Source of the DNA: Pseudomonas marginalis
GTDB taxonomy: Bacteria; Pseudomonadota; Gammaproteobacteria; Pseudomonadales; Pseudomonadaceae
Length of the DNA stretch: 64,000 nucleotides
NCBI RefSeq assembly: GCF_900105325.1
Contig: NZ_FNSU01000003.1
Span: 2,356,001-2,420,000 of the forward strand
Reading direction: 5' to 3'
The notes under the pieces are model-generated. The model was not told the DNA's origin. It searched no databases and saw only the letters and a program-made list of their open reading frames with translations. A program made the position numbers and the translations under genes. Positions within the stretch are counted from its first letter, which is position 1. Each line of letters starts with the position of its first letter. Below are positions 1 through 8,158 of the stretch, piece by piece.

Positions 1-65
1 AATAACCTTCTAATTTTTCACCCTCGCCTGGCCTCAGGCGACATCCCCCCTTGGAACCCAGCATC

Positions 66-1292
66 ATGCCAAGCGCCCTCCAGGCCCCCAGCGGCCGTCC
101 CGAACATAATCAACAAAGCGTCAAACAGCAGTGGCTGGCGATTCTCTCGGTCGCGGTGGGCGCCTTCGCCCTGGTGACCAGTGAATTCCTGCCGGTGGGT
201 GTACTCAACGACGTCGCCGCCGACCTCGGTATCAGTGCCGGTCGCGCCGGGCTGATGGTGACGCTGCCGGGCATCATGGCTGCCCTCGCCGCGCCGTTCC
301 TGTCGGTGAGCATTGGTGCCATGGACCGTCGTTACCTGCTGATCGGCCTGACGCTGATCATGATCATCGCCAACTCGGTCGTGGCCTTTGCCAGTGACTT
401 CAACCTGCTGCTGTTCGGCCGCGTATTGCTGGGCATCAGCATCGGCGGGTTCTGGGCCACGGCCATTGCCCTCAGTGGGCGGTTGGCGCCCAAGGGCGTG
501 GGCGTCGCGAAGGCCACCTCGATCATCATGATGGGCGTGACCCTGGCCACCGTGCTCGGCGTGCCCGTCGGTACCTGGCTCAGCGGCCTGATGGGCTGGC
601 GCATGACGTTCCTGGTCACTGCGTTGCTGGGCGTGCCGGTGCTGCTGGCGCAGGTGTTCCTGCTGCCGCGGCTCACCCCGGAGAAGGCCATTCGCATCAG
701 TGACCTGCCGGCGTTGTTTATCAACCCACAGGCGCGGATCGGGTTGATCGCGGTGCTGTTGATCGGCCTGGCGCACTTTGCGGCCTATACCTATGTCGCG
801 CCGTTCTTCAAATACAGTTCCGGCTTCGACGGGCCGACGATTGGTTCGCTGTTGCTGCTCTTCGGCGTGGCCGGGGTGTTCGGCAATATCTTTGCCGGTT
901 TCGCCGCCAACCGCAGCGTGCGTCACACCCTGTTGCTGGTGGCGCTGATGATCGGCACCAGCACCGCGCTGTTCCCCCACTTCGCCACCGGCATGACCGG
1001 CGCAGCGATGCTGATCGGGCTGTGGGGCTTCGCCTTCGGCGCCTTCCCGGCCTGTGCCAGTATCTGGATGTTTGTGGTGGCGCCCAAGGATGTCGAACGC
1101 GGCATGCCGCTGTTCGTGGCCTTGTTCCAAGTAATCATTGCCTTGGGCTCGTTCTTCGGTGGGCGGATCGTCGACCAGTTGGGCAGCTCGGTGCTGTTGA
1201 GCCTGGCCACGGCGCTGCTGGGCTGCGGTTTTGTCACCGTGCTGGTGTTGGGGCGCAACGTCAGTAATAGCCTGGCGGCCCAGCCTGGCTAG
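66..1292 (+). CDS. MFS transporter, DHA1 family (drug or sugar efflux)
   Basis: A 408-residue inner-membrane protein with about 12 hydrophobic helices. The first helix carries the SEFLPVGVLNDVAADLGIS pattern typical of the SotB/YdhP/AraJ branch of DHA1 proton antiporters, and a GTWLSGLMGWRMTFLV block marks helix 5/6. I start at the ATG at 66; an in-frame TTG at 51 would add five residues and has no clear ribosome site either. The substrate cannot be told from sequence; the family exports drugs, sugars or metabolites. No regulator is visible because the window begins just upstream. Confidence 0.85.
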   Translation: MPSALQAPSGRPEHNQQSVKQQWLAILSVAVGAFALVTSEFLPVGVLNDVAADLGISAGRAGLMVTLPGIMAALAAPFLSVSIGAMDRRYLLIGLTLIMIIANSVVAFASDFNLLLFGRVLLGISIGGFWATAIALSGRLAPKGVGVAKATSIIMMGVTLATVLGVPVGTWLSGLMGWRMTFLVTALLGVPVLLAQVFLLPRLTPEKAIRISDLPALFINPQARIGLIAVLLIGLAHFAAYTYVAPFFKYSSGFDGPTIGSLLLLFGVAGVFGNIFAGFAANRSVRHTLLLVALMIGTSTALFPHFATGMTGAAMLIGLWGFAFGAFPACASIWMFVVAPKDVERGMPLFVALFQVIIALGSFFGGRIVDQLGSSVLLSLATALLGCGFVTVLVLGRNVSNSLAAQPG

Positions 1293-1372
1293 GCCTGTGC
1301 GGCGGCTACGTGGGGAGCTGTCGCCATTTTTAAGCTGGTATCATCGCGGCCTGTCCAACCCGGGTACAACCT

Positions 1373-1534
1373 ATGAATCGCCAGAAAAAACTGCAACAGC
1401 TGTTCAAGGCCAAAGCCAAAAAGGCCAGCGCCAAATTGGCACCGAAATCCAAGGATAAGTACATCAGCAAGGCCGAGCGGGAAAAGCTGGCGGCTGAGGC
1501 CGCCCAGGCGCCAGACATGTCCCCCGAGGGTTAA
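1373..1534 (+). CDS. DUF2986 small basic protein
   Basis: A 53-residue lysine- and alanine-rich protein starting MNRQKKLQQLFKAKAKKA, the usual opening of the DUF2986 family in gamma-proteobacteria. Its function is unknown; the strong positive charge suggests nucleic-acid or ribosome contact, which is inference only. It stands alone, in convergent orientation with the YeeE-type transporter, whose stop codon begins two bases after this gene ends. Confidence 0.7.
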   Translation: MNRQKKLQQLFKAKAKKASAKLAPKSKDKYISKAEREKLAAEAAQAPDMSPEG

Positions 1535-1535
1535 C

Positions 1536-2747
1536 TCAGCAACCGCTCAGCGCTTCGGGCCGGCGCTCACCGGCAAAGAAAAACGGCCGCAGGCGCACGC
1601 CCACGCCGTTGCCGATAAACGCCGCCACCAGCCACACCCAGCCATGCAGGCTGCCCGAGGCGATGCCGCTGAAGTACGCGCCGATGTTGCAGCCGTAGGC
1701 CAGGCGCGAGCCGTAGCCGAGCAGCAGGCCGCCGATCACTGCGGCCAGCAGCGAGCGGGCCGGGATCTTCAGGCTGGGGGCAAAGCGTCCGGCCAGGCCG
1801 GCGGCCAACAGCGCACCGAGGACGATACCGATGTCCATGACGCTGGTGATGTCTTCCCACACCGGCGCAGCCAGGGCCTTGGCGTTGCCCGGCATTTGCC
1901 AGAACGCCCAGCTGGCCACGTCCACACCCAACCCGTTTGCCACCTTGGCGCCCCACAGCGCGAAGGCCGAGGTAATCCCCCACGGCCGCCCGGCCAGCGC
2001 CAGGGTGGCGTAGTTGAGCAACGCCAAACCAATCGCGCCCCATACCAACGGCCATGGCCCACGCAGGAAGCGGCGCAGGCCTTGGTGTTCGCTGGTCACG
2101 CCTTCTTCAAGCTGGCCGTGGCGGCGCTTTTCCAGGCTCACGGTGACGGCCGCGATGAGCGCAAACATGGCCAGGCTGGCGAGCAACGCGGGCACTACGC
2201 CGAAGCTCTTGACGATGGACACCGCCGGGAACGCCGGCAATGCAAACCACCAGTCCACATGGTGGGTGGCGATCAGCGAGCCGCAGATAAAGAACAACAG
2301 CGTCACCAGCATGCGCGCATTACCGCCGCCCACCGTGAACAGCGTGCCCGAGGCACACCCGCCGCCCAACTGCATGCCGATGCCGAAAATAAACGCGCCG
2401 AACACCACCGACACCCCGGCCGGCGCCACCAGCCCGACCACCGGTTGCCCGAACAACGTGCCCGCCCCCAGCGCCGGGAAAAACAGCAGCACCGCCAGCG
2501 CGAGCATCACCATCTGCGCCCGCAGGCCAGCGCCACGGCGATCATTGATAAACACGCGCCAGGCAGAGGTGAAGCCGAAGGCAGCGTGGTAAAGGGTCAA
2601 GCCCAGCGCGGCGCCAACCACCAGCAACAGCACCTGGCGCGAACCGACGCTGTTTTGCAGGAACAGGGCGCCCAGCACCAGGATGAAAAAGGCCACCAGC
2701 GGCGCGACAGGCTTGCGCGCAGGGGTGAGGGAAAGAGAGGTGCTCAT
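1536..2747 (-). CDS. YeeE/YedE family sulfur-compound transporter
   Basis: A 403-residue polytopic membrane protein made of two similar halves. Each half has the cysteine motif of the family: QLGGGCASGTLFTVGGG in the first half and RLAYGCNIGAYFSGIASGS in the second. Characterised YeeE proteins take up thiosulfate by relaying it along such cysteines; YedE relatives are linked to selenium or sulfur trafficking. No TusA/YeeD-like sulfur carrier lies beside it, so the physiological substrate is open. I use the ATG at 2747; the frame stays open to 2861, but that extension is not membrane-like or conserved in character. Confidence 0.85.
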   Translation of the reverse strand: MSTSLSLTPARKPVAPLVAFFILVLGALFLQNSVGSRQVLLLVVGAALGLTLYHAAFGFTSAWRVFINDRRGAGLRAQMVMLALAVLLFFPALGAGTLFGQPVVGLVAPAGVSVVFGAFIFGIGMQLGGGCASGTLFTVGGGNARMLVTLLFFICGSLIATHHVDWWFALPAFPAVSIVKSFGVVPALLASLAMFALIAAVTVSLEKRRHGQLEEGVTSEHQGLRRFLRGPWPLVWGAIGLALLNYATLALAGRPWGITSAFALWGAKVANGLGVDVASWAFWQMPGNAKALAAPVWEDITSVMDIGIVLGALLAAGLAGRFAPSLKIPARSLLAAVIGGLLLGYGSRLAYGCNIGAYFSGIASGSLHGWVWLVAAFIGNGVGVRLRPFFFAGERRPEALSGC

Positions 2748-3003
2748 GGGGTATCTCGGTTTGATTTGAAGGGGTGATTGCGAAGGGGCGAGTATAACCT
2801 GTGGGCGTTGTCGATCTTCAGCGAGGCTGCGATAGCGATGTGTCAGGCAACGTAGATGCAAGCGATGCCACCGTCAGCGCAGCCTCGCCAGGGCTCGATA
2901 ACTCTTATCAAATCAAAATAACCAATTGATTTTTAAGGATTAAAACTTAACAAAAAAGTCTTGAGTCTTGCATAAACAATTTCAGGCTGACCGAATTCCT
3001 GTG

Positions 3004-3130
3004 GTGAGCGGGCTTGTCCCGCGTTGGGGTGCGAAGCGCCCCTGATGAAGATGAATGCGGTGTATCAGGTACTCCTCCGCGCCTGGTTTTGGGGCTGCTG
3101 CGCAGCCCAACGCGGGACAAGCCCGCTCAC
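3004..3130. repeat. REP-type inverted pair (REPIN-like), copy 1
   Basis: Outer arms GTGAGCGGGCTTGTCCCGCG and its reverse complement bracket a spacer with its own smaller palindrome. The same element recurs at 17031-17167, and a diverged version at 58087-58213. It is the extragenic palindrome family common in P. fluorescens genomes. It fills the 5' flank of dmeR downstream of no gene's coding end. Confidence 0.85.
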
Positions 3131-3179
3131 TACAGGGTCCCAGTTGGCTACACAACAGCCTCTCGCTGCGGTCACCTTG

Positions 3180-3233
3180 TATAGGGGGGTGGGGTATGAC
3201 ACACTCCGCCGCACTATAGGTAGGGGGGGTATA
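3180..3233 (+). promoter_or_regulatory. Paired DmeR/RcnR-type G-tract operators
   Basis: Two related sites lie directly upstream of dmeR: TATAGGGGGGTGGGGTATG at 3180-3198 and TATAGGTAGGGGGGGTATA at 3215-3233. Both have a run of 6-7 G flanked by inverted TATA-like arms, the layout known for RcnR and for DmeR of Rhizobium (arms TATAG/TATAC around C6/G6). The second site ends two bases before the GTG start, so its G-run also sits where the Shine-Dalgarno sequence should be. Repressor binding by the product of the next gene is inferred, not shown. Confidence 0.7.
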
Positions 3234-3235
3234 CC

Positions 3236-3511
3236 GTGGGCCATATCGCAGCCAAGAAAGACAGCCTGATAAAACGGGTCAAGCGCATCGCCGGGCAGAT
3301 TCAGGCGGTGGAAAAAGCCCTGGCGTCGGACGCCGACTGCGCCAAGACCCTGCACCTGGTGGCCGCTACGCGCGGCGCCATCAACGGCTTGATGGAAGAA
3401 ATCATCGAAGAACACGCCAGGGCGCACGTGGCCGATCCCTCCCTCAGCGAGGAAGAACGCAGCAAGGGCGTCGAAGAACTGCTCGAAGCCATCCGGCGCT
3501 ACGCCAAATGA
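3236..3511 (+). CDS. dmeR: Ni/Co-responsive CsoR/RcnR-family repressor DmeR
   Basis: A 91-residue all-helical metal sensor. The metal ligands of RcnR are all present at the same numbers: His3, Cys35, His60 and His64 (DADC at 32-35, EEHARAH at 58-64). That set separates nickel/cobalt sensors from formaldehyde (FrmR) or copper (CsoR) sensors. Expected role: an apo-tetramer binds the G-tract operators just upstream and lets go when it binds Ni(II) or Co(II). It starts at a GTG with no separate ribosome site other than the operator G-run. Its stop overlaps the start of dmeF by 4 bases (ATGA), so the two are co-transcribed. Confidence 0.88.
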   Translation: MGHIAAKKDSLIKRVKRIAGQIQAVEKALASDADCAKTLHLVAATRGAINGLMEEIIEEHARAHVADPSLSEEERSKGVEELLEAIRRYAK

Positions 3512-4410
3512 CGCCCACGACCCACCACGCCCACGACCATGTGTTCCTCGGCGCCGCCCACGACGAGAACGCCAGGCGCACCCTGTGGGTGGTGATGCTG
3601 ACGGTGGTGATGATGGTGGCGGAAATTGCCGCCGGCTACCTCACCGGCTCCATGGCCCTGCTGGCCGACGGTTTTCATATGGCGACCCATGCCGGTGCCT
3701 TGGGCATTGCCGCCGCAGCCTATGCCTATGCCAAACGCCATGCGCGCAGCCCGCGCTACAGCTTCGGCACCGGCAAGGTGGGCGACCTGGGTGGCTTCGC
3801 CTCGGCGCTGATCCTGGCGCTGGTGGCCCTGGGCATTGGCGTCGAGTCGGTGATCCGCCTGCTGAAACCCACCGAGGTGCAGTTCGGTACCGCCACCCTG
3901 ATTGCCGTCGTGGGCCTGGTGGTGAATATCGTCAGTGCGCTGTTGCTGGGCCACGGTCACAGCCATGAGCACGATCACGAGCACCACCACGGCAGCGACA
4001 ACAACCTCAAATCCGCCTATGTGCATGTGCTCGCCGATGCGCTGACCTCGGTCCTCGCCATCGCCGCCTTGCTGGCCGGGCGTTACCTGGGCTGGGTGTG
4101 GCTGGACCCGGTGATGGGTATCGTCGGTGCCATCGTGATCGCGCGCTGGGCCTGGAGCCTGATGGGGGTGACCGCCGGTGTGCTGTTGGATCAAACCGAT
4201 GAGCACGTCGCCGCCGAGATCCGCGAGTTGGTCGAGCAACCCGGCGACGCCAGGATTACCGACCTGCACGTGTGGCGCGTGGGCCCCGACGCCCACGCAG
4301 CGATCGTGAGTGTGCTCGGCCAGGCGACCACGGATGCCGACACCCTTCGCGAGCGTCTCAAGGCGGTGCATGAAGTGAGCCACCTCACCATTGAGTTTCG
4401 TTCGGCGTAA
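3508..4410 (+). CDS. dmeF: Cation diffusion facilitator DmeF (Co/Ni efflux)
   Basis: A 300-residue CDF transporter with a histidine-rich N-terminus (THHAHDH), six membrane helices, the metal-site motifs HMATHAG (helix 2) and HVLADALTS (helix 5), and a His-rich cytoplasmic loop (GHGHSHEHDHEHHHG) between helices 4 and 5. A C-terminal cytoplasmic domain follows. HMATH in helix 2 instead of HxxxD is the mark of the DmeF subgroup, which expels cobalt and nickel from the cytoplasm in exchange for protons. Translation is coupled to dmeR through an ATGA overlap. Confidence 0.9.
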   Translation: MTPTTHHAHDHVFLGAAHDENARRTLWVVMLTVVMMVAEIAAGYLTGSMALLADGFHMATHAGALGIAAAAYAYAKRHARSPRYSFGTGKVGDLGGFASALILALVALGIGVESVIRLLKPTEVQFGTATLIAVVGLVVNIVSALLLGHGHSHEHDHEHHHGSDNNLKSAYVHVLADALTSVLAIAALLAGRYLGWVWLDPVMGIVGAIVIARWAWSLMGVTAGVLLDQTDEHVAAEIRELVEQPGDARITDLHVWRVGPDAHAAIVSVLGQATTDADTLRERLKAVHEVSHLTIEFRSA

Positions 4411-4434
4411 GCCTTTACCCCCCCAGGTGACCCC

Positions 4435-4614
4435 TTGGCTAAAGACATCGAAAACCCCTGCGTCTCCACCTGCCAGCTCAGCGGCGACCTGTGCGTCAGC
4501 TGTGGCCGCAGCAAGGACGAGATCCGCAAGTGGAAACGCATGAAACGCCCCGAGAAAATGGCCGCCGTGCAACGTGCAACCCAACGCTTGAAAGCGTTGA
4601 AAAAAGCCAGGTAA
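4435..4614 (+). CDS. DUF1289 small cysteine protein
   Basis: A 59-residue protein with four cysteines in the pattern NPCVSTCQ...LCVSCGRSKDEI, followed by a basic helix. This is the DUF1289 family, thought to bind a metal or iron-sulfur cluster; its role is unknown. I chose the TTG at 4435 because AGGTGA lies 5 bases before it and no ATG or GTG is in frame upstream. It follows dmeF by 24 bases and may be read through from that operon. Confidence 0.75.
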   Translation: MAKDIENPCVSTCQLSGDLCVSCGRSKDEIRKWKRMKRPEKMAAVQRATQRLKALKKAR

Positions 4615-4623
4615 GCCGCTTGA

Positions 4624-5421
4624 TCAGGAGCGCCCCACCGACCCCGATACCGGAAGGTTACCCAGCAATTTGAGCCCGGTGCTTTTCACGAAGGTGTCGT
4701 AGTCCATCGGCTTCTGGATACGCGTTTCGGCGTTGGGCAGCACGTAGGCCCAGGCGCGCTGGCTGGAGGCGTCGTACACCAGCTTGAACAGGCGCGTCGG
4801 CACCCAGATCTTGTTGGCGCCGATGGTGCTGTAGCCCGGGTCGAACAGCGGCCCGGTGAACACATACACGTCACCGCCCGCGCGCACCGCGAACTTGCGC
4901 ACGTCGGCCTCGACCTTACTCCAGATCTTGCGGTTGTTGGTGGGGTCCTGAGGCACCATGTTCGACAGCGCAAACGACTGGGCCATGGCCTTGGCATCGG
5001 GGGCATCGGCGGCCGGGGATTGATGGCCGCGATCCATGGCCGGTTGCTGGCCATGGTAGTCGCTCAACTCGGCCCGCGCGCCCTTGGGAATGCGCGGGTC
5101 CGCGTAGAAATGGTTGGTCCGTTCCTCGCCTTTGGCGTCCTTGAGCTGGCGGGCGTTGAGGCGCTCGACCACCACCAGCGGCGTCTTGCTGGTTTGCGAA
5201 TACAGCACGGCGAAATGGTCGGAGCACAGCGCCAGGGGTTTCATGCTGGCGGGGATGGTTGCGGTTTTGATCGGCGTCGCGCCAGGGAATACATCGGCAC
5301 AGCTGTCGAACGACAACTGCCGTTCCTGAGTGGAATAAAGGTCTATCGCACCACGGGCATGTGCCCCGGCCGAAAACAGGATAAAGGCCGATAGCCCAAC
5401 TGCAATGTTGCGTAGGTACAT
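4624..5421 (-). CDS. Secreted DNA/RNA non-specific endonuclease
   Basis: A 265-residue protein with a signal peptide (cleavage probably after AGAHA, about residue 22) and a beta-beta-alpha-Me nuclease domain. The catalytic motif DRGHQSPAAD (about 130-139) carries the general-base His, and the Asn of SNMVPQDPTNNR (about 152-163) provides the Mg2+ ligand, as in Serratia nuclease and NucA. It should act outside the cytoplasm, degrading nucleic acid for nutrition or biofilm turnover. It converges on the DUF1289 gene. Confidence 0.88.
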   Translation of the reverse strand: MYLRNIAVGLSAFILFSAGAHARGAIDLYSTQERQLSFDSCADVFPGATPIKTATIPASMKPLALCSDHFAVLYSQTSKTPLVVVERLNARQLKDAKGEERTNHFYADPRIPKGARAELSDYHGQQPAMDRGHQSPAADAPDAKAMAQSFALSNMVPQDPTNNRKIWSKVEADVRKFAVRAGGDVYVFTGPLFDPGYSTIGANKIWVPTRLFKLVYDASSQRAWAYVLPNAETRIQKPMDYDTFVKSTGLKLLGNLPVSGSVGRS

Positions 5422-5514
5422 GGATTGAATCTTCGAAGGAAAGTGAAGCGGCAGGCTCCGCGTACGGAGCCAAGTGAATGATATTTCGAGGATTATGGAC
5501 TAGCAGATGTCAGA

Positions 5515-6732
5515 TTAGTGCCCGAGCGACGCCGGCTTTCCCGCACCCCGCGCGCCCGGCTTGAAGCCATGGGCGCTGGCCACCCAGGCAATGGCAAACG
5601 ACACGGCCACCAACAGCAGCATCGCCCACGCAAATGCGCCCACGCCCCAGGTGTCCAGCAGCACGCCACCGACCACGCCGCTGCCGGCAATCGCGCTGTT
5701 CCACGCCACCACGTTCAGCGACAGCGCCACATCCGCGCCCTCTCCCGCCGCATCCGCCAGGGCGGTTTGCAGCAAGGTCGCGGCGCCGCCGAAGCTCAGG
5801 CCCCAGACCGCCACGCCGAGGTAAATCACCTGCGGCATCGTTCCCAGTAAGCCGAACACCAGGCTGATGAGCGCAAAGCTCGCCAGGCTTGCCAGCACGG
5901 TGTTGCGCAATAACGGCTCAACCAGCCTGGCCGTGAGCCAAATCCCCGCCAGCGCAGCGATCCCGAAGACCAGCAACACCAGGTCCACGCGCTCGGCCAA
6001 ACCGGCCGGCGCCACGAACGGTGCGATGTAGGTGTACAGAATGTTGTGCGCCAGCATCCAACTGATCACCACCGCCAGCACAGGGCGCACGCCCGGCGTG
6101 GTCAGCACCTTGCCCAGCGACAGGCGTTGATGGGCGGGCTGCGGCGCGTAGTCCGGGACTTTTACCAGCACCCAGGCGATCAGTATCAGGCTCACCGCCG
6201 ACATCAGGCCGAAGGTGGTGCGCCAGCCCACCAGGCCACCGAGCCAGGTGCCCAGCGGCACTCCCAACGACAGCGCAATCGGCGTGCCGACCATCGCCAG
6301 CGCCAGTGCCTTGCCCTGTTGGTGGGGCGCAACCATGCGCCGGGCGTAACCGGCCAGCAGGCTCCAGGCCAACCCCGCCGCCACCCCGGCAAAGAAGCGT
6401 GCCACCAGCGTCACGCCATAGTGGGACGACAACGCAGTGATCGAGTTGAACAGCAGGAAACCGACGATGGTCAGCAGCAGCACATTGCGCCGGCGCCAGC
6501 CACGGGTGGCGATGGTCATGGGGATCACCGCCAGCACCGAGCCCAGCGCATACGCGGTGACCATCTGCCCGGCCATCGACGGCGAAATCGCCAGGCCATC
6601 GCTGATCAACGGCAACAGGCCGGCGGGCAGGGTTTCGGTGACGATACAGATGAAGCCCGTCATCGCCAGGGCGAGCAAGGCACCGATGGGCAGGCGCTCG
6701 GAGGCGGCCGATAAAGTGAGTGAGGGGGTCAC
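5515..6732 (-). CDS. MFS transporter, DHA1 family, divergent from a TetR regulator
   Basis: A 405-residue, 12-helix transporter with the family signature ETLPAGLLPLISDGL in helix 1 and LGTWLGGLVGWRTTFG in helix 5/6. I use the GTG at 6732: an AAGGAG ribosome site lies 7 bases before it, and that site would be inside the coding region if the upstream in-frame TTG at 6750 were used. It is divergent from a TetR-type regulator with paired operator motifs between them, so it is probably repressed by that regulator and induced by an exported compound. Confidence 0.88.
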   Translation of the reverse strand: MTPSLTLSAASERLPIGALLALAMTGFICIVTETLPAGLLPLISDGLAISPSMAGQMVTAYALGSVLAVIPMTIATRGWRRRNVLLLTIVGFLLFNSITALSSHYGVTLVARFFAGVAAGLAWSLLAGYARRMVAPHQQGKALALAMVGTPIALSLGVPLGTWLGGLVGWRTTFGLMSAVSLILIAWVLVKVPDYAPQPAHQRLSLGKVLTTPGVRPVLAVVISWMLAHNILYTYIAPFVAPAGLAERVDLVLLVFGIAALAGIWLTARLVEPLLRNTVLASLASFALISLVFGLLGTMPQVIYLGVAVWGLSFGGAATLLQTALADAAGEGADVALSLNVVAWNSAIAGSGVVGGVLLDTWGVGAFAWAMLLLVAVSFAIAWVASAHGFKPGARGAGKPASLGH

Positions 6733-6757
6733 GGGAAACTCCTTGGGCAAGACTTAG

Positions 6758-6825
6758 ATACTGATCGATATAAATGTTGCGGGCGATTGGTGCGCGTTGT
6801 CAACGACTTATGTATCGACTAGTAT
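6758..6825. promoter_or_regulatory. Two inverted copies of ATACTNNTCGATA in the TetR/MFS divergent promoter
   Basis: ATACTGATCGATA at 6758-6770 on the plus strand and ATACTAGTCGATA on the minus strand at 6813-6825 match at 11 of 13 positions with the differences confined to the central pair. They sit 25 and 29 bases from the two divergent start codons. Repeated sites facing each gene are what a TetR repressor controlling both itself and its pump would need. Confidence 0.6.
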
Positions 6826-6854
6826 TTATCTCGCTTTCCCACCGGAGACCTGAC

Positions 6855-7496
6855 ATGGCACAAATGGGCCGCCCCCGCACCTTCGACCGCGAACACGCCG
6901 TGGAACAGGCCATGCACCTGTTTTGGCAGCATGGCTACGACGCCACTTCCCTGGCTCAACTCAAGGCGGGCTTGGGTGGCGGGATCTCCGCGCCGAGTTT
7001 CTACGCGGCGTTCGGCTCCAAGGAGGCGTTGTTCGACGAGTGTGTGCAGCGCTACCTGGCGACCTACGCCCAGGTCACCGAATGCCTGTGGGACGACACC
7101 CTGCCCCCGCGCCAGGCCGTCGAAACCGCGCTGCGCCAGTCGGCGCGCATGCAATGCGAAGACGGGCACCCCAAAGGCTGCATGGTGGCGCTGGGCGTGA
7201 TGAGTGCGCCCAGCCCGGAAAATGCGCGGGTGGCCGACGGGTTGACCCAGTCGCGCCTGCGTACGCGGGCGGGGATTGTGGCGTGCGTGGAGCGCGCGGT
7301 TCGGTTGGGCCAGTTGCCGCAACAGACCCAGCCCGCCGTGATGGCGAGTGTGTTTGACAGTTTTTTGCAGGGGGTGTCGATCTTGGCGCGGGACAACGTG
7401 CCCCATGCCACCCTCGACGCGGCGATCAGCCAGTTGCTGATGAGCTGGGATGTTGCCGCGTCAACGGTACCTCCCCGTAGCACACCTTCGAAATAA
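6855..7496 (+). CDS. TetR/AcrR family transcriptional regulator
   Basis: A 213-residue regulator. Residues 1-60 form the TetR helix-turn-helix (GRPRTFDREHAVEQAMHLFW, then SFYAAFGSKEALFDECV). The middle QCEDGHPKGCMVA motif is typical of a subgroup of Pseudomonas TetR proteins next to DHA1 pumps; its cysteines could sense electrophiles, which is inference. I start at ATG 6855 with GGAG upstream; the open frame back to 6774 overlaps the operator region and is unlikely to be translated. Confidence 0.88.
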   Translation: MAQMGRPRTFDREHAVEQAMHLFWQHGYDATSLAQLKAGLGGGISAPSFYAAFGSKEALFDECVQRYLATYAQVTECLWDDTLPPRQAVETALRQSARMQCEDGHPKGCMVALGVMSAPSPENARVADGLTQSRLRTRAGIVACVERAVRLGQLPQQTQPAVMASVFDSFLQGVSILARDNVPHATLDAAISQLLMSWDVAASTVPPRSTPSK

Positions 7497-7603
7497 CCGC
7501 TCTCCATGGGGGGATAACCCAGCGGATGTTCAGCCCCGGCGATATAAATACGGCGCTCCCTGCGGGCCACGCTTGCTTTCGCTGATGGCACACCGCTAAT
7601 CTT

Positions 7604-7622
7604 GCGAATAATTCTTATCCGC
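7604..7622. promoter_or_regulatory. Possible Fur box before the fecI-like gene
   Basis: GCGAATAATTCTTATCCGC is an imperfect 8-3-8 palindrome lying 14 bases before the sigma-factor start. It resembles the GATAAT-type Fur box, the usual control point for iron-starvation sigma factors. The match is partial. Confidence 0.45.
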
Positions 7623-7636
7623 AGACGTATCCTTCC

Positions 7637-8158
7637 ATGTCGGCAAGCAACCTTCCCTTGAACCAGGCTGTCCATGCGCTCTACACCGAGCACCATGGCT
7701 GGCTGTTCGGCTGGCTGCGCAAAAAGCTGGGTTGCCCCCATAACGCCGCGGATCTTTCCCACGATACGTTTGTGCGAATCCTCGCCTCCCGCGATGCCCT
7801 CGGTGGCATGCGCGAGCCCCGGGCGTTTCTCACCACAACGGCGCGCCACCTGATTATCGACCGCGCACGCCGCCGCCGGTTGGAAGAGGCCTACCTGCGG
7901 GAACTGGCGCTGACCGTCGAGATGATGGAGCAATGCCAACAGTCGCCGGAACAGATCCTCGTCACCCTGGAAGCGCTGGAGCAGATCGCCTTCGTGCTCG
8001 ACGGCCTGGCCCTGAATGCGCGGCAGGCGTTCCTGCTGTACTTCCTCGAAGGCCTGCGCCAAAGCGACATCGCCAGCCGCCTGGGGATTTCCGAGCGCAT
8101 GGTGCGCAAGCATTTGATGAACGCACTGATGCACTGCAACCACGCGTTGGACGTATGA
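7637..8158 (+). CDS. FecI-like extracytoplasmic-function sigma factor
   Basis: A 173-residue ECF sigma factor with region 2 (LYTEHHGWLFGWLRKKLGC, then AADLSHDTFVRIL) and region 4 helix-turn-helix (GLRQSDIASRLGISERMVRKH). This is the iron-starvation (FecI/FpvI) class. It heads a sigma-FecR-receptor operon and should direct RNA polymerase to the receptor promoter when the receptor senses its ferric siderophore. The stop overlaps fecR by ATGA. Confidence 0.92.
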   Translation: MSASNLPLNQAVHALYTEHHGWLFGWLRKKLGCPHNAADLSHDTFVRILASRDALGGMREPRAFLTTTARHLIIDRARRRRLEEAYLRELALTVEMMEQCQQSPEQILVTLEALEQIAFVLDGLALNARQAFLLYFLEGLRQSDIASRLGISERMVRKHLMNALMHCNHALDV

